Translations under genes and position numbers: made by a program
Assembly (NCBI GenBank): GCA_002633005.1
Contig: NMRA01000864.1
Span: 45,879 to 109,878 of the forward strand
Origin: Phoronis australis
Taxonomy: Eukaryota; Phoronida; Phoronidae
Length of the DNA stretch: 64,000 nt
Reading direction: 5' to 3'
Shown here: positions 12,701 to 27,700 of the stretch, piece by piece
Numbering within the stretch: position 1 is the stretch's first letter
Layout: each line of letters opens with the position of its first letter
The notes under the pieces: model-generated
Told to the model about the DNA's origin: nothing
Databases searched by the model: none
Seen by the model: only the letters and a program-made list of their open reading frames with translations

Positions 12701-15700
12701 GCCATTTTGGTATTCAGCCACATTTTAGGTTTAAAATCAATACATTTGAGAAGAAAATATAAAGAGGAACGCAAACAACACGGTTTGCGCTGTTATTAAG
12801 CGCAGAACCTGTTCTTTTTAAACGGGAAAACAAAGCTCACTATTAAAATGGCGACTCCGTGAATGAGGTGTATATTTTTCGTTAACCCTCGAAACAAACA
12901 GAATACAAGTCTTCAATGAAGTTAAAGCAAAAGTTATGCGAATAGTTTCTATCACGAAACAGCTCTGCATCGATTGACCAGCGAAGACAACATCCAAACT
13001 ATAAAAGTAATCTCGTGACTAAGTAATCAATGGCAACCCCGCAGAATTCACGTCATGATGGCACAAAGTGTATTATTAAAAGTTCCTTGCACCTCATACA
13101 GAACACCGCCGGGTTTGCAATGAGAATTGGGTTGTTCAAGCCCCATAAATTTGAATCACGCAATTGCGCACGCGCTGCACATGTCAATTACAAACCGTGG
13201 ACTCGTGTACAGTATTGAAATAGTTTGTGGGTACAACGGTTGCACATGCACTGTGGAATTTACGCCATTCACAGTAAAACTGCGCTATTTTGGTTAATAC
13301 GCAATCAATTCTGACTCCTTATAATTTCATAACATGGCAGTCTACTGTGAGAGAAACGCACAACACTGAAAACCGAAATTGTGGGCAAGTTTGACGAGTG
13401 GCGTCTGTTAAAAATATTACGAAAATAGATTAATTCACGCCGTGGAAATGTTTTTTAAATAAATGTCTTTGTACGACCTTAGATGAAGCTTCATATTTTC
13501 GGAGGAATCCATTAGCCTCCAGCGATGCAGTATGAAGTCTTCCCGAAACCATGTTATGAGGATTTTGGAGACCTACATTCTTACTAAATGTCTCAGCCAT
13601 AACTCTCATAGCTGTAGTCACGGGACTTGATGTCGGTCTGTAAGCGGGCAGACTGTCGATTGGCAACGCTTCGAAACACATTTATTTTAGCAACATACCT
13701 AGTTGTGTGCAGTTTACCCCAATAAAGAGCGGGGCACATCGGCACGTGTACGTCAGATTCTCTATATCTGGCACGCAAGTGGAGCCTGGTCCACAAGGGT
13801 TGTCCAAGCATGAGTCTATAACAAACAGTAAGTCACAATTGAATGTCACTTTGGGTTTACTGTGTGGTTTGATAGAATTACCTCACGCTGTCGTCAAATA
13901 TTAACCATGAACATTACAATGTACAAATATGAAAGTCTTAAACAATTTTAAACCATATTGTGACCAGAGATACACAGTATACTGTACATGCATTCCGTTT
14001 ATCCCAACAGACGTGGTGACAGGACTTCCGGTGATACTAATACAATGAATGAACAAGAATGAACGAAGCACGGGACTTTTTTGTTGATATGCTCACCCAG
14101 TCTCACCAAATGCAAGACTAAAGTGCATGGGTCTAGATTGAACAGTACCCGCTAGCTGCAATACAAACGATTTGCACATGAGTTATGTAAATGTTATAGG
14201 GAAAGATTTATTGAATTTCTGTTGACCTGACAATTAACACAAACGGTGGATATCTGGAAATTTTTAATCACTATTTTTGCAAGTTCAGACATTCAACAAT
14301 GGGCCATCCCTGTGTGACGCGATCGGATTTATTTTCCAAATGTCCCGGGCACCTGTACATGTACATATATCTATAAGTTCCACAATGGAGTTATTTTGAT
14401 CCCGGGCCCGGTTGTATGAAACAATCTCGGATAGGGACTCAACAAAGTTCCATAATTATTTTGGGTAAGTTGTGTTCTTTACTCACAGATGTAATATTTA
14501 CTATATAATTTATCCTCATTATGATCCCTTCTATAACTTAATTAAATTTTCTAAGAATATAGCCTAAAACTGAATCCTTAATTCAATCAAACTAATTAGG
14601 AACTGACTCTTTAAATTATCGGTGTGGTATGAATAGTTCCCAACTCAAGAAAAGACAATCAGTGTTTTTATAACTCCACAAATGATCACAGTCTATTTAG
14701 GGAACTTAGTTGAGTCTCTACTAAAGGAATGATTCATGCAACTTGGCACAGGGCTCTACATGTATATGTTATAAGTTCAATGTATTCTTGTAACCGGGAA
14801 CACGGCTCTTTGAGTTATAGGTTATAATGCGTTCCAGGTTCCATGTGCCCCACGGTCTACGTGTCTTGCAAGCTATGTACGCCGGTTTATACAAGATTAC
14901 TATTTCATTTGCCTGTCTCGGGCAGGTCTGCTTTTTTCGATACCTCATTCTCATTTATCATTTCGACTCCAACAGCTCAATTTTTTTGCAACGGCGATGA
15001 AGTACACGCTTACCTAAACAGATAAATATTATCAATAATGAACAACTTCTAATACTAATACGAACTCACTATTCGACACTTTGATTTTGCTCTTTTTCCT
15101 TAGCACTCGAATATCCCGAAATTGGATGAGGCAGAACTATATGAAAAGTCTATGAATGTACATGTAAATCTATAGAGTCAAGAAGATATAGAACCAGGTT
15201 TATACATGTACATGCATAGAGCCAAGAAGATATAGAACCAGGAACATGTAGAGCCAGGGGCAAAACACGAGACACATATAATCTCGTACGCAAAATATTT
15301 ACAAAAACATGACATGTAAAAACCGGGATACAAAGAACCCAGGGCATGTACATGTACAACACCGGCACATAGTACCGGTATGCCCATTAAAGCCGGCGAC
15401 AAGTGGAAGCCGTACTAATAGAACCTGGTACGTATAAAAAGGGGGCATATAGTGTCCGGGACATATAGAGTCCGGGACATAGAGAATCAGGGACATATGG
15501 AGTCCGGGACATAGAGAGTACGGGAGATATGGAGTCCGGGACATATAGAGTCTGGGACATAGAGAGTCAGGGAGATATCGAGTCCGGGACATTTAGAGTC
15601 CGGGACATAGATAGTCCGGGACATATGGAGTCCGGGACATATAGAGTTCGGGACATAGAGAGTCAGGGACATATAGAGTCCGGGACATATAGAGACCGGG

Positions 15701-18700
15701 ACGTATAGACTCCGGGACGTATAGGGTCCGGGACGTATAGACTCCGGGACGTAAAGACTCCGGGACATGTAGAGTCCGGGGCATATAGACTTCGGGACAT
15801 ATAGAGTCCTGGATATATAGTGTCCGGGACATATAGAGTCCGGGGCATATAGAGTTCAGGACGTATAGAACCCAAGACAAAGAACAAAGAAACATAGTAC
15901 TGGTAAACATATAAAAGCCAGGATACATAGAGTCCCATACATATAGAACTAGGGGCATATAGAGTCCGGGACATGTTTGGACTTACATGTGCATTTTGAG
16001 CTCGCGACACACATAACCCATGACATATACATGTAGAACACTGGACTCATGGTAGAAGTAAACACGTAGAACCCGGAACATGTAGAGCCCAATACACAAA
16101 CAACTTGGGACATAGAGGACATGCAGCATACATGTATATACCCATTGACACTAAGATTAAGGGACACATACATATACAATCTGGAGCCCACCAACTTGGC
16201 GCTTTTCAATGTCGCTGGTGCATTTCATTTGAATAATGTCTGTCTCTGTAAGTTCAAAAATAATGATCTATCGCTGGTAGAACTATAGCTGCTATCATTT
16301 CATCTTTCCGTCTGTTACAATCAATTCAGTGCACCACTTCTGGAGAACGGCCACGGGACTGTTATTCACAAGCACGACAGTTGAAATTGCAACTTACATG
16401 TACATGTATACATATCTAAACAATTGTGTTTTACAACGAAGATAGTACAATTCAACCTACAACATAATCCCAGTCTGGCCATAAGTGCTCACGTATTCTG
16501 TTCGTGGCCCGTTTTAGATGTTGAATTGAGCAGGCAGACACTTCAGTGAATATTGACTGATCACACTGACTGTGTAACTCCTGTCTTTCACTGTTTAGGA
16601 ACAATACGATTTTCTGTTTGATCTGTCATAAATTAACTTGACAAATGAAAAATCTAGTACTTTCGCAAGCCTCACACCATGTTTAAATTCATTGAGCAAC
16701 TAGTTAAAGCTGCAAAAATGCGAAAACCGATGATACCCTATTCCCAAAAAACTCGGTCAGTAATGCGAGTCACAGCCAATGCGTATCGTGAACCGGTTCC
16801 GTATTCGCAAATGTTGGGTTCGCAAAAATAGCAAAAACTCTTAATCGCTGTTGATTTCGACTTTTTTTCGAAAGCTATGTATTAAGAACGATATATGAAG
16901 GTAAGAGGTCATGTTTGTGTTTTGTATTGTAGACAGCTAAACAAGGCCAAATGCAGCTTCTTTGTTTTCAAATATCTTTCCCGACCTTTCCAGCATCATA
17001 CTTTGTTACGCACTTAAACTTTGCTAATGCTATTTCTGCATAACGGCCTACAGTACGTTCTTCATTATAAGGAATAAAATTGAGTTGTTTTTACTAAATC
17101 TTCTACATACCGCGCACGTCTGTTGCCGTGGCTACAAAAACAGCAGAAGAGGGACCGGAAACACTTGTGTCGCCCTCTTTGTACACTAGCATAATAGCGT
17201 TCTCTCGAAAGTGTTCTCTAGTGTTGATATACTCCAGGATGGTCCTTCCTCCGTAGATTGGACCGTCTTGACCCAACATGTTGCTCCTGATCTCGACAGA
17301 ATTCTCCGATCTAGACCCTCTGCCTATCAATCCCATGTCAAATGTCGTGCTCTGCAGGTTGATGACACTTCCAGGTGGACCCTGAACGTAGACGGCAGAT
17401 AACCACACATGCATGTAGGTATCTTAGTTTGCAACTAAATAAAGCCGAACCTAAACGCCTCCTACAAATCCATCAAAATCACAAATCGAAGTCAAAATTG
17501 TGCTCTCATTTCTCTAGAGAGCGCCCATAAGAAAAGTCCCCTATTGACACGTGTTGTTGATTTTCCTCGTCATGGGCAAGTTTCAGTGTGATTGATTTTG
17601 TTTCTATACTACCGTTTCACCCTGCCCTATGCTGGTCACTAAGGTGTGATCGTAACACCGGAAATTTATGAATTTTATGATCACAGTGAGGCAATATTGT
17701 CCAACTAGAATGCCATAATATGTGAAGAGTGACACTTTGTGTTGCCACATTGCTGTGTCACACATTGCAGCATCATAGAACCATCTACTGTTATCCGAAT
17801 TGCTTGGTTGCGTACTTGTAAGCCAGCACGATACTGGCTCTCAGCCAAGGTGTAGGTATGGTTGAGTACAAACGTTAAGGAAAAACTGACTCCCGGTAGA
17901 CAGGGACGCTATTTCAAGGGGTCTAAATAAGGATCCAGAGTTCAGGTATGGGGACTATCAAAATTTGGAAGAAGTAAAACACGCCTTATTTAGTTTCCCA
18001 AATGTTAATGTTCTTAAATCAACTCTCAGGTACCAGAGACTGGCCTAAGACGCCGTTATCAATATCACCAACCAGTCAGGAATTCTCCCCTCGCTTGACG
18101 TGCCACAACGGCATTTTTACACTTCATTGGCTNAAAGCATGTGTCGATCTTCATTGCACGTATTGTCCACCCACAGGTACATGTACGTGTAGTTTCCTCA
18201 GGGCAAGTGCAACGATATATAGCATAAAAAACGTACCTTCCGAAGCTTAGCACAACATGTGTGGGGATGGGGGCGCTGTCCCAAGTATACTAGGGAGGGA
18301 TTCTTGCCTCTCTGTTCCCATTTCAGCTTTATAGAGCATTGGTCACTTGCGACAGACGGATTTAACATAGGGGACGCCAATCTAATGGATAACTCATAGC
18401 ACATAGTACATGAAATTTTCAAACAACAATGAACCGTGCAACAGTGAGCTTTATTTTTTCTGGAACTAATGACCAGCCAAGTTCCCTGCACTAAATGATA
18501 GGGGCTTAGATATCTTTCAGCTAAGCCGCGTTTGGCTGGAAATAGAGGTGTACGTTCTCAGTTTTCATTGGTTGGTTTCATTCTCCGATGACTCAACGAA
18601 ACGACTTATTACAGTCCATTGAAACTTAAGTCAGTGGAGTGCAAACGGTGAACTCGATGGTCCGATCACGCAGGTGGAATGCCTTAATTAATTCAATAGC

Positions 18701-21700
18701 CTCGCTAACACCTGACAATAACTTTAATGAATTTCGAGTACTTTTGAACGTAGTAAAACCATGTGCGTATTTATCAGTATCACATCTACCTAAATATTAT
18801 GGCTCATTTAGTGCTTCTTTGGCAAACAATATGAAGTTTTTAATAATGATACAACAAAATTGATATACTCATGCTCTATATTGTATGTGTAGCTTTAAGA
18901 TTAACGAAACACTTATTACCGTGCACTAACTCAGGTTTCTAGATTGCCAGTCTACTGCTCTCACCACTGAGATACTGAGGACCCGATATCTGTGCAGTTA
19001 CTGTTTACAGAGAACAGTGTATGTCATGCAGCAATCTAGACACATGTTTTTCGATTCCTAGTTGGGATCCCTGATTGTTCGGTGTTGATTTGAAAAAAAT
19101 CACTCTTATTGAGTGTACACATCGACTAGATTCAAAATGGCCGCTTACGATCCCGATGTTGATTAACTCTTACCCAATGGGTATTTTTAGACGGACCTTA
19201 ACAGGCTGCGCTGAACTGAAAGAAGTGGGGGAACATAACCCCCAACACCCTCTGGTGCACTGCCATAGACCATAATGGGGGCTACAGCCCTCTATGGTGC
19301 GCCGCCCATGACTTTTGGGATTTCCAGGCTAACGGTTGGAGGAATTATTGGATAGTGCACGAGCTGCAGTCATGGAAAGTTCCTAAACTTGTGTTTCCAG
19401 CTATGAGATACCCGAAATAAACCCCCTTTTGGGAAAGAAAATTTTATGAGCGTAACGGATGACCCTGTTATTTCAATTCCCATTTCTGGACTAGCAAATC
19501 GTTTGCCTTCACTGCCCTTTCCCAGAATTGCAAAATTTGGCATGAAAGGTATACTGTTCAAAATAAAGAAGGTATGGTTGGGTTCCCAAGAGCCGACTGA
19601 TTATTTTAGGTATTTAATTGTAATGTAGTGGGATTGACTTCATTGTTAGGTTGAGATAAAAGCACTAACATCACGGAATCATTTGCAACACAACCCTACC
19701 TGGACGACGTAAACACACTTCCGGCTTATATCCCCAGGCGTGCTTTCAAACTTCAGCTGGACAGCATCGCCGATTTTCTGCAGCAGACGTACACCACCAC
19801 ATCCTTTAAAAGATGTTACTGTTTTTTAATTATTTATATATTTTCTGTCCACACGGGTAGTCTGACGGGTAAAGACACCAAATTAGACATGAAACCAAGG
19901 AAGGTAGACTGGCAGAGGGAAGTGTGCAAACTGGAATCATGAACGAACTACTCTTTATTTTCATTTAATTGTTGTAATACACCAAAAGAATACAAAAAAA
20001 CTGCTTGTCAAGCATATCACCGAACACAGACATCCGTCATAGGCAGGTACATAGACAGATGAACACACAGACGAATATTTGGATGTACAGCTGCATAGGG
20101 TGACCGAGTTAGAGAAAAACACGTGCAGGCAGGTGGTACCGTGCGGGGGGTTGGGAGGCGACGACCCCGGCCTTCCACTTCGGGAGGCACCTAATCAATG
20201 ATGTGTAGTCATTGATTAACGTTTCCTTTTATCTTTCACATGTTTTACTTTTCTCAGTACATTTTAGTATAGAGAATGCCAGTCAATACGCAATCCAACA
20301 GGAACACATCTGCAGATATGCAACTGAATTCTTAATTTTCCCCACACCAATACGCTGGATCGTCCTTGCTCAGGGATACTTTGTTAAACGATGTCGTTAT
20401 GTCGGGCACATGCTGTATTGAAGCAGACGAAGTGCTTATTGTAGAAACCAAAGCTCATACCTCTCGGTAAATAACGCCACCGTTTCAACTGTGAAGGTAT
20501 CATTTGTTTGTTGCATTAATACTTCTCAATTCCAAGCGTCGTGTATACATGTGGGCAGAAGTGCAGAAGCTTGAGTCGAACGTAAACTTTGACTTGTGCA
20601 ACAAGTATGGAACCTTTATGGATAATTGATTCCCCTTCTCAATCATATTTAAGCTGCACAGTATTCGATGTTAGTTTCACTACTTACCTGTGTCTGTGAT
20701 CACATCCTCGCAAGTTGGTCCCCCAAGATTGGATGGACATTTACAGAAGCAGTCACCAATTGCCGACTTCAGAGCATAACCTTTGTTACAGTCAACTTGA
20801 CTGTCACAAGTACCTGTAATAGACTCTGCTGTGCAATAAAAATTTCAAATGACCACTGATTCACCAATTGAAGCCTTCGAGTTATGCACAGTTTCTGATC
20901 ACGTCATCCGGTCCGATTAAAAGGAATATAAACCTCGATTGTAATAATTACTGGCACATTTCAAAGCTACATGTATGTCAACTCTGTGACCACATTCCAG
21001 TGCTAAACCAAGAGTCAACTGAAAACAGTTATCTACTCACTGTGTCACAGAATGCATAACGGTGGGTAGTCTTCCCCCGGCCACCGCAGTGCAGCAACTC
21101 AGTAAGAGCATATGGGTCACGCTTGTCTGTTTAGTTTTCAATTTCAGGCGGGATCAAACATCAGGAGAATTGGCAAGGGTCTCAGTGCATTATTTAATTT
21201 AGAGATCTGCCGATGGAAAGCCACTGCCAATTTTGTAAATGAGCCAAAACCGTGTTTACTATTCTTTTTGAGAAGTAAGTTTTCGATATCCCGTGGGGTG
21301 GACTGCGGTTATCAATGGCAGAGACGACGGACAATTTTCAGAACTAGTCCCAATACAGTATCTATCGATATCTCATTTGCATGAAATGATCAATTAAGCA
21401 CGTTCTGGTAATAAAGCGTATTCAGCACCAATAAAGCGGACCATACATGTATATGTACATCTATGCCTAACACATAACATCACGACTTCCGATTTGAAGT
21501 CATGTAACTTCCATTGTTTGATGCAGAAACTGAAGGTGGCGCTCAAACTAAAATATCACCATATGTAAAACTAGCCATGGCGTGATCACTTTGCACAAAA
21601 TATTAATGTATCATTCAGGTGAGATGTCACCACCTTTTAGATGGGTTCCGTGCTCTGCCGTAGTCATGGAGACACCCCCCTGTCGGAACTCGTTCTAAGG

Positions 21701-24700
21701 TCTTATGTTTGGGCCACCTGTTCACATTAAAGCGATGCACATGTTGCAACTCCTTTATTCCCAGTTGCCAAAGTTTTTACTTTAGCTCCGCTTGTGATTT
21801 GAATAGTATCTGAAGGTATTCAGGATTTTTCACACGGTGCGTTGCAGTGATTACGTATCAGCCAATTTTTAGAAACTCTGCACAGAATTGGTGCTGAAAA
21901 TTCGATACAACAGAGCATCGTTTACTTGTGGTTTGCCCATTGCGAATGTAAGCTCACCTATGCATTTGTATGCGATATTTATCGTAAGCACATCGTAGTA
22001 GGAAATCTCAACACGCTGGCCGGTGAGAAAGTCGTAAGCTCCGTCGGGTATGGTACGGAATACAACAGTTCCGGGCAATGCATACGCCTAGAAGAAATCA
22101 AATCAATGCAAAGACTATTATGTACCAACATGCAGTATTGTGTAGTTTTGAAAACAGTTCATTGTGGAATGGGACTGCATTGATTATATAACCTTGAAGT
22201 TCTTACATAGAGTTAAATGTGACCTGCAGTTACGCTGCTGTTCGCAGAACCTTGTAGTTCATTCATGCATTTCACTATGAGCTGGGTTCTCCGGTTGTTG
22301 GTCGTACACCCCTGTATTCGTTACATACAACTCAGTGTGAGCGGAGATTAGACTCGTACACCATAGTTCTCTGCCTGCGCTCGTTCTAAAGACAATGCAT
22401 TCTGCCCTCATTGGTAAGGCTAACCAGGATACATACATGTATTGCGGTTCGAAATCCTATGTATTCTGCGTGGAATTAGGAATTTTCAACTTCCTTTCTT
22501 TTCAATCGACAAAACTAGCTACAACGTCGTTTTCGAGTCCTGTCACTGTTAAAGAACGCATGACTGTCAACTTAAATTGCTCAGTTATTACCGTGGGTCC
22601 GAGCAACGTTAACAAAAATTATAACTGCGGCTTTGCTTTCTGTCCTATGGAGTCAATCAACACCGTGCTCCATGTACAGTACATGGAAAAAGCTATATTC
22701 ACAACGTTTTACGGCATTCCGCCAAGAAATTGAAAAAAGCCGGGAATTTGTTCTGAAATTTACGAGCTTACTGTCAGAATCCGCTTGTACAGGTAACATG
22801 TGATTTGTCACCTTTTTGACGCACACGTACATGCAACATATGACCACGCTCATCCAGGTTTATCCTTTCCTTTCCTGTCACCCTTTAGTGGTTACGGAAA
22901 CTCATGTGGGTTGTAGTGGTGGTAAGGGCTGCTCGTACACAACAACCCTGTCCGTGTGGCGATAACGGAGCCACAGCGCCACTTCCTGCAAACATTTCTG
23001 TCCAAACTGAGATTTGAACACACAGCCCATTCTTCGTTAAGACCCGAAAATAGTCGGAGTCAACTGTCAGCCTGAAAACGTTTTTTTTTTTTTTTTTAAT
23101 TCTAACATCACAGAACTTATCGTTCTGTAAAACTGACGCGAACGTCAAGACGGCACAAAACAACCACAATAGATATGCTCGTTTGCATTTTTTAAGTTTT
23201 CACTTCCACATCGCCTGTTCGCAATTGACAAATTCCTATAAAGATAATTTCTCCTATCGGTAATTTCCAAAGTTGTTATATTTCGGAAAAAAAAACGTAA
23301 CGCGCGACGTTTCATCAAAGAGTTTCAACCATTCTACCTTTGTGGTGCACGAATTCTGAAGGGCTCGGTCTTAGCTGCCTGTCTTGGCTGGAAATTAGTT
23401 GTGTAGAAGGTGTGGGGATATGTCCTCAGTTGAATCGCTCACGCTCTGACTTACACCGTCATGGGCTCAGCCGAGTTCCACTTAAGTCTGACTGCTGAGT
23501 CCGGAGCTCTCAGTCATATCGCTTGCCTTAACCTTAAATGCAAGTGTTGTATAACGCATGCGCTTATCTTAAAGTTCGGCCATCACCATTTAAGGTGATC
23601 ACTCTTGATGATCTCCGTCTGGTGATTATTGTTTCGCACATTCCAAGGCGTCCTTATTAGTGACGTCACTAATGAGCTATACTTACTTTGGGACCGTAGT
23701 GCATCACACTCTGGTAGTCATAGCTAGCGAGAAGAGTTGTCTTAGTAATGTCGTAGTTGAAGGCGAAACCCGACTCGATATTTTCAGGATATAGGCGGAT
23801 GAATCTGTCACGGTCCTCGCGCACGTGTTCATGGAAGTGTCCAAGAGCATGCAAGATTTCGTGTATAATTATTCCATGCTGAAAGTTGACAATTGGTTTG
23901 TAGTCAACACTTTCCATCTGCATTACATGTAGGTTCAATAGCTACCGACAGTGCACGAACTACGACACCTTTTTAAGTCATATGTAGTCGGCAAAACTTC
24001 ACAAGGGAGAAGCAATATTTTGTTTCGTGTAAATTTATAGGCATTCGTTTTACCAATTAACTTCAGAAATGTCCCCAACTAATTTGGTCATACATGTAGC
24101 GCCGGTGTCTGTTTTTTGTCTTTGGAGTCAATCCATCAAAAGCGAAGAATTTCCATTTGGTATTTCAATTGTGACATTTACTTAAGCACTAAGGAATCTA
24201 AGATAGGGCCTAAACTACGATAGTAAACTCAGGTAGTCCATGTCGAACGCTGCAAGCTTGCCAAAGTGTGACCACGCTTGGTTGTCAAACTCTTCATTGG
24301 AAATCAGTTTGTTGGAATTCGATGATATCATGTAGCAATGCACCATACATACGGTGCATGCATAAGGTGGACCTAGGATGCCTCGAAGGAAGTCTAACAA
24401 CATTCGAGAAACCTCGATAAACCACAGTGCAGTGCGTATTTTGGGACAGATTGGCCAACCACCCTGCTTCCACTAACTAGTCCATGTCTTTGTTGGAAGC
24501 TGTATCCAATGATTGCCAAACTGTATTAAATACAAACAGTATACAAGGAATCATCATCATATCTACTGCTTGTCTCGTCTCCCTTGTTTATCCTTTTTGA
24601 AGCTTAGTTCTATATATGAATGCAGCGAAACGTGACAGGATATTATCTTTTTTTCATCGACAACAGCACCTGTCGATGGGTTCTGACTATCAAACATTTT

Positions 24701-27700
24701 TGGCAGCTACGTTGTAAAACATTAAAGCTGCCTCATCTAGTTTTCCCCAAATTTAAAACATCAGCGAATAGTTCGACATAGCTTACCAGCAGGTGTCAAG
24801 CAGTTTTCATGAGTGTTAGTTTCGTAAAGGGCCAATCATATTAAACGTCGCAATGTAAACGGAGGAACATATGTCATTGCAAACGAGACGCTACTTTCTT
24901 TTAGAGGAACGCAAACGTGAAGTTGAGATTTTGCACGTTTAAGCTTAAGACGGATTCTCGAATGTAAATTGAATTCAGGATTGCTATCGTCATAGACAAT
25001 GACCATTTTAGGATTTGTGACGACAGAAGGGTGAAAACTGTGAACCAGGGGAGATTATATCGAACACTTTGGAGGATGGGAACGGTTAGGATGGTGCTAA
25101 AGTTTTCATTACGAGGGCGCCAAACGTTGTGCAGTTAAAACCTTTAACAAACGATATTCACTGCGGTCTGTGTGGTCTATTTGATATCCTGTCTGTTTGT
25201 GCCATGACGACATCTCGGAGGCAGCTTACTTTGTGTATGGCAGGCATTCAGTTGCAAATGTCGCTTTACAAGAAATGTCGGTAGTTTCTGGCTATTGTAT
25301 TAAGTGAGTAACCTTTTTCCAGTGTAAAAAGCATTATTACTACGTGGCAGAACATCGTAGATTGCAACCATAAACATTTGCTTCCTGTTACCTAATGATT
25401 TTGCGCATAAACCTTGGGGTATATTTGTCATTATCGAAACAAGCAGTGAGATTGATGTACACTTTAGGTTTATACGTGTACGACTATTGGACTTGGAGAA
25501 TTACCGTATCAACTGAAGGGAACTCTTAGTAGGTAAATTTTTGGTAAAAATTGGATTGTGTTACTTATCTCATGGTGCTCGTGAGACGCTGCAAAAACAT
25601 CGCCCATGGAAAGAAAACTAGGATTTTTCGCTCAAATGACAATCCATCCTGGTCAAACTATAGTTTGTAGGGCATCCATTTTGCCAGAATAACCCTACAA
25701 GATTTTGAGCCCACTCGCTGAAAAGAAGTGTTTCATTTGCACAGAGTTGCGTACATGTTTTCTTGCGTTATCTCACTTTTCTCGCAACAATCATATTCTA
25801 CCGATCGCACCAAAGGTCCTTTCGTTTTCATCCCATTTTTGAAGTGTGCAATAAAACAATTAAAATAGACCTGAACTACACTCTTTAGCATTTTAATGTG
25901 AATTTTAAAAGCAAAGATGTTAGTTTTTGTCATTCGCATCTTCTTAAACAGTGGGCAGTATTTTTTTCCAGAAAAATGAAAAATTAATTAGTCCCGAGAT
26001 GCCTCAATGGGAGCTACTTGATCCCCGTTGGACCCCAAAATTTCACATATCCGGGTACCTTTGTTCATCACTTACCTTGTTGTGAAACATATCAACGAGT
26101 GTCGCTACAAAACTGGGCTGTGCATACAAAATCTGGGAATCAAATGACATTCACATCGCTCATTTAGCGTAAAAAATCTAACAAACTTCATATTCTTCCA
26201 AAATCTTTCGTCCTTTGTAGCAATACATGTCAGTGCTCAGTTTCAAAACGATACGCTAATGACTCGTGCGACGTACCATTTCGTAAATGGGGGAATCGTA
26301 CACGAGTCTCAGGTTCATGAGAGGGGCTAAACTTCTTGGAAATTTCGTCAAACTCTCGAGGCTTGCCGTCGGTGAACCGTAAAATCGATCTTCATGACGA
26401 AAACCTCGACCTGTCTAAAACTTTCAACCAGATGACGGATCCTTTGTAAAGACAAGTTTGTGCAACATGAATTATTATTTTCATTTTAAACTTTTATGGT
26501 TAAAAAATCTGTAAATTGCATTTGGGTCTCCTGACAAATGTTTAAGTTACAATCTAATGGATACTCTCTGAAGTTGTGACACCGTCACTTAACAAATGTT
26601 AATAAATACCACAGTCAGCAGAGCCTCTCCGAGTATGAGAACTGAATTGTACTTGCGACATCACAGCTAGTCAGTCTCACCCCATGGGTTCTTGAGTTGG
26701 GATTCTTCTCAATTTGAATGAACGTAGATATGGATTTTGAGCCGAAGATGGATGCGTTTAAGCTGTTATTTAGTGCATGTCCTTTGGCAAACGATCAAGG
26801 CGTATAGATTTCTACTTAGCACTACATTGTGATTCGCCCATGTAATACCAAAAAATTACGCACTGGATGTTATTAGACAATTGTTTCGTAACACCTTCCA
26901 CCTCATTGTAAGAACTTTGTTCGTTCTTCCATTCTGTTTGTTGGTATTAAGAAATTAACAATTGTAACGAAATGGAACCATTTCCAATAATTTATTGTGG
27001 CATGTAAGCAACTTCGTGGAAAAGAAGAACAGTTGATGAAGAACTGGAGAACAGAAACTGCCCAATAGCTGACATCGGCGAGAGTCTACCAAAAGAGGGC
27101 ACTGCAATTTTAGAAGCCTAATAACGCAGTTAAAACTACATTTTTTCCAACACCCATAAATAACTTAGGGAGAGTGTAGTTTTTAATGACACTAACTTGG
27201 TGTTTGATATCATTTGATAAGTTCTTTACCCAGATCGGCGAAGCGGATGTATATTTAGTATACAGGTTTGCGGCAACGCTACGTGGGGCCAAGAAAAACG
27301 GCATCGCTCCGCTAGTCCAAGACGACACGGCTCTAAACTTGCATTATGTACATGTACTTTTGTGAGCCAAGATCATAGACGAATTGTACACGTACAAAAC
27401 ACAGACCTGTAGTGAGAGGTCTTCCACCTAATGAGCTATACACATGTAAACTCCTTAATTGATTACATTACATTCACACACGGATCAGCCTCAGTTACGT
27501 CAGGCGCCATTTAGCCAATAGTAACTTACATTGTAAAACACCTTTTTACAAAAAAGCAAAAGGATAGAAAATTTTTGAATTTTGATAAAGATTTTATTCT
27601 TGAACTAAATCATAGTAAAAATGCATGTTATTTACTCCAGTAACATTTTTGGTTTCGTGTGTCTAATACTGATCAAATATATTGTAATAAACATGTTACT

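Noticed and set aside
15150-16209. Several minus-strand ORFs up to 121 codons rich in Tyr, Pro and Ser
   Set aside because: They are translations of the 16-bp minisatellite in shifting frames.
18133-18133. Third single N, suspected as another duplication junction
   Set aside because: The sequences on its two sides are not copies of each other.
20191-20216. Short hairpin AATCAATGA ... TCATTGATT
   Set aside because: A nine-base stem alone has no context of a gene, terminator or element.
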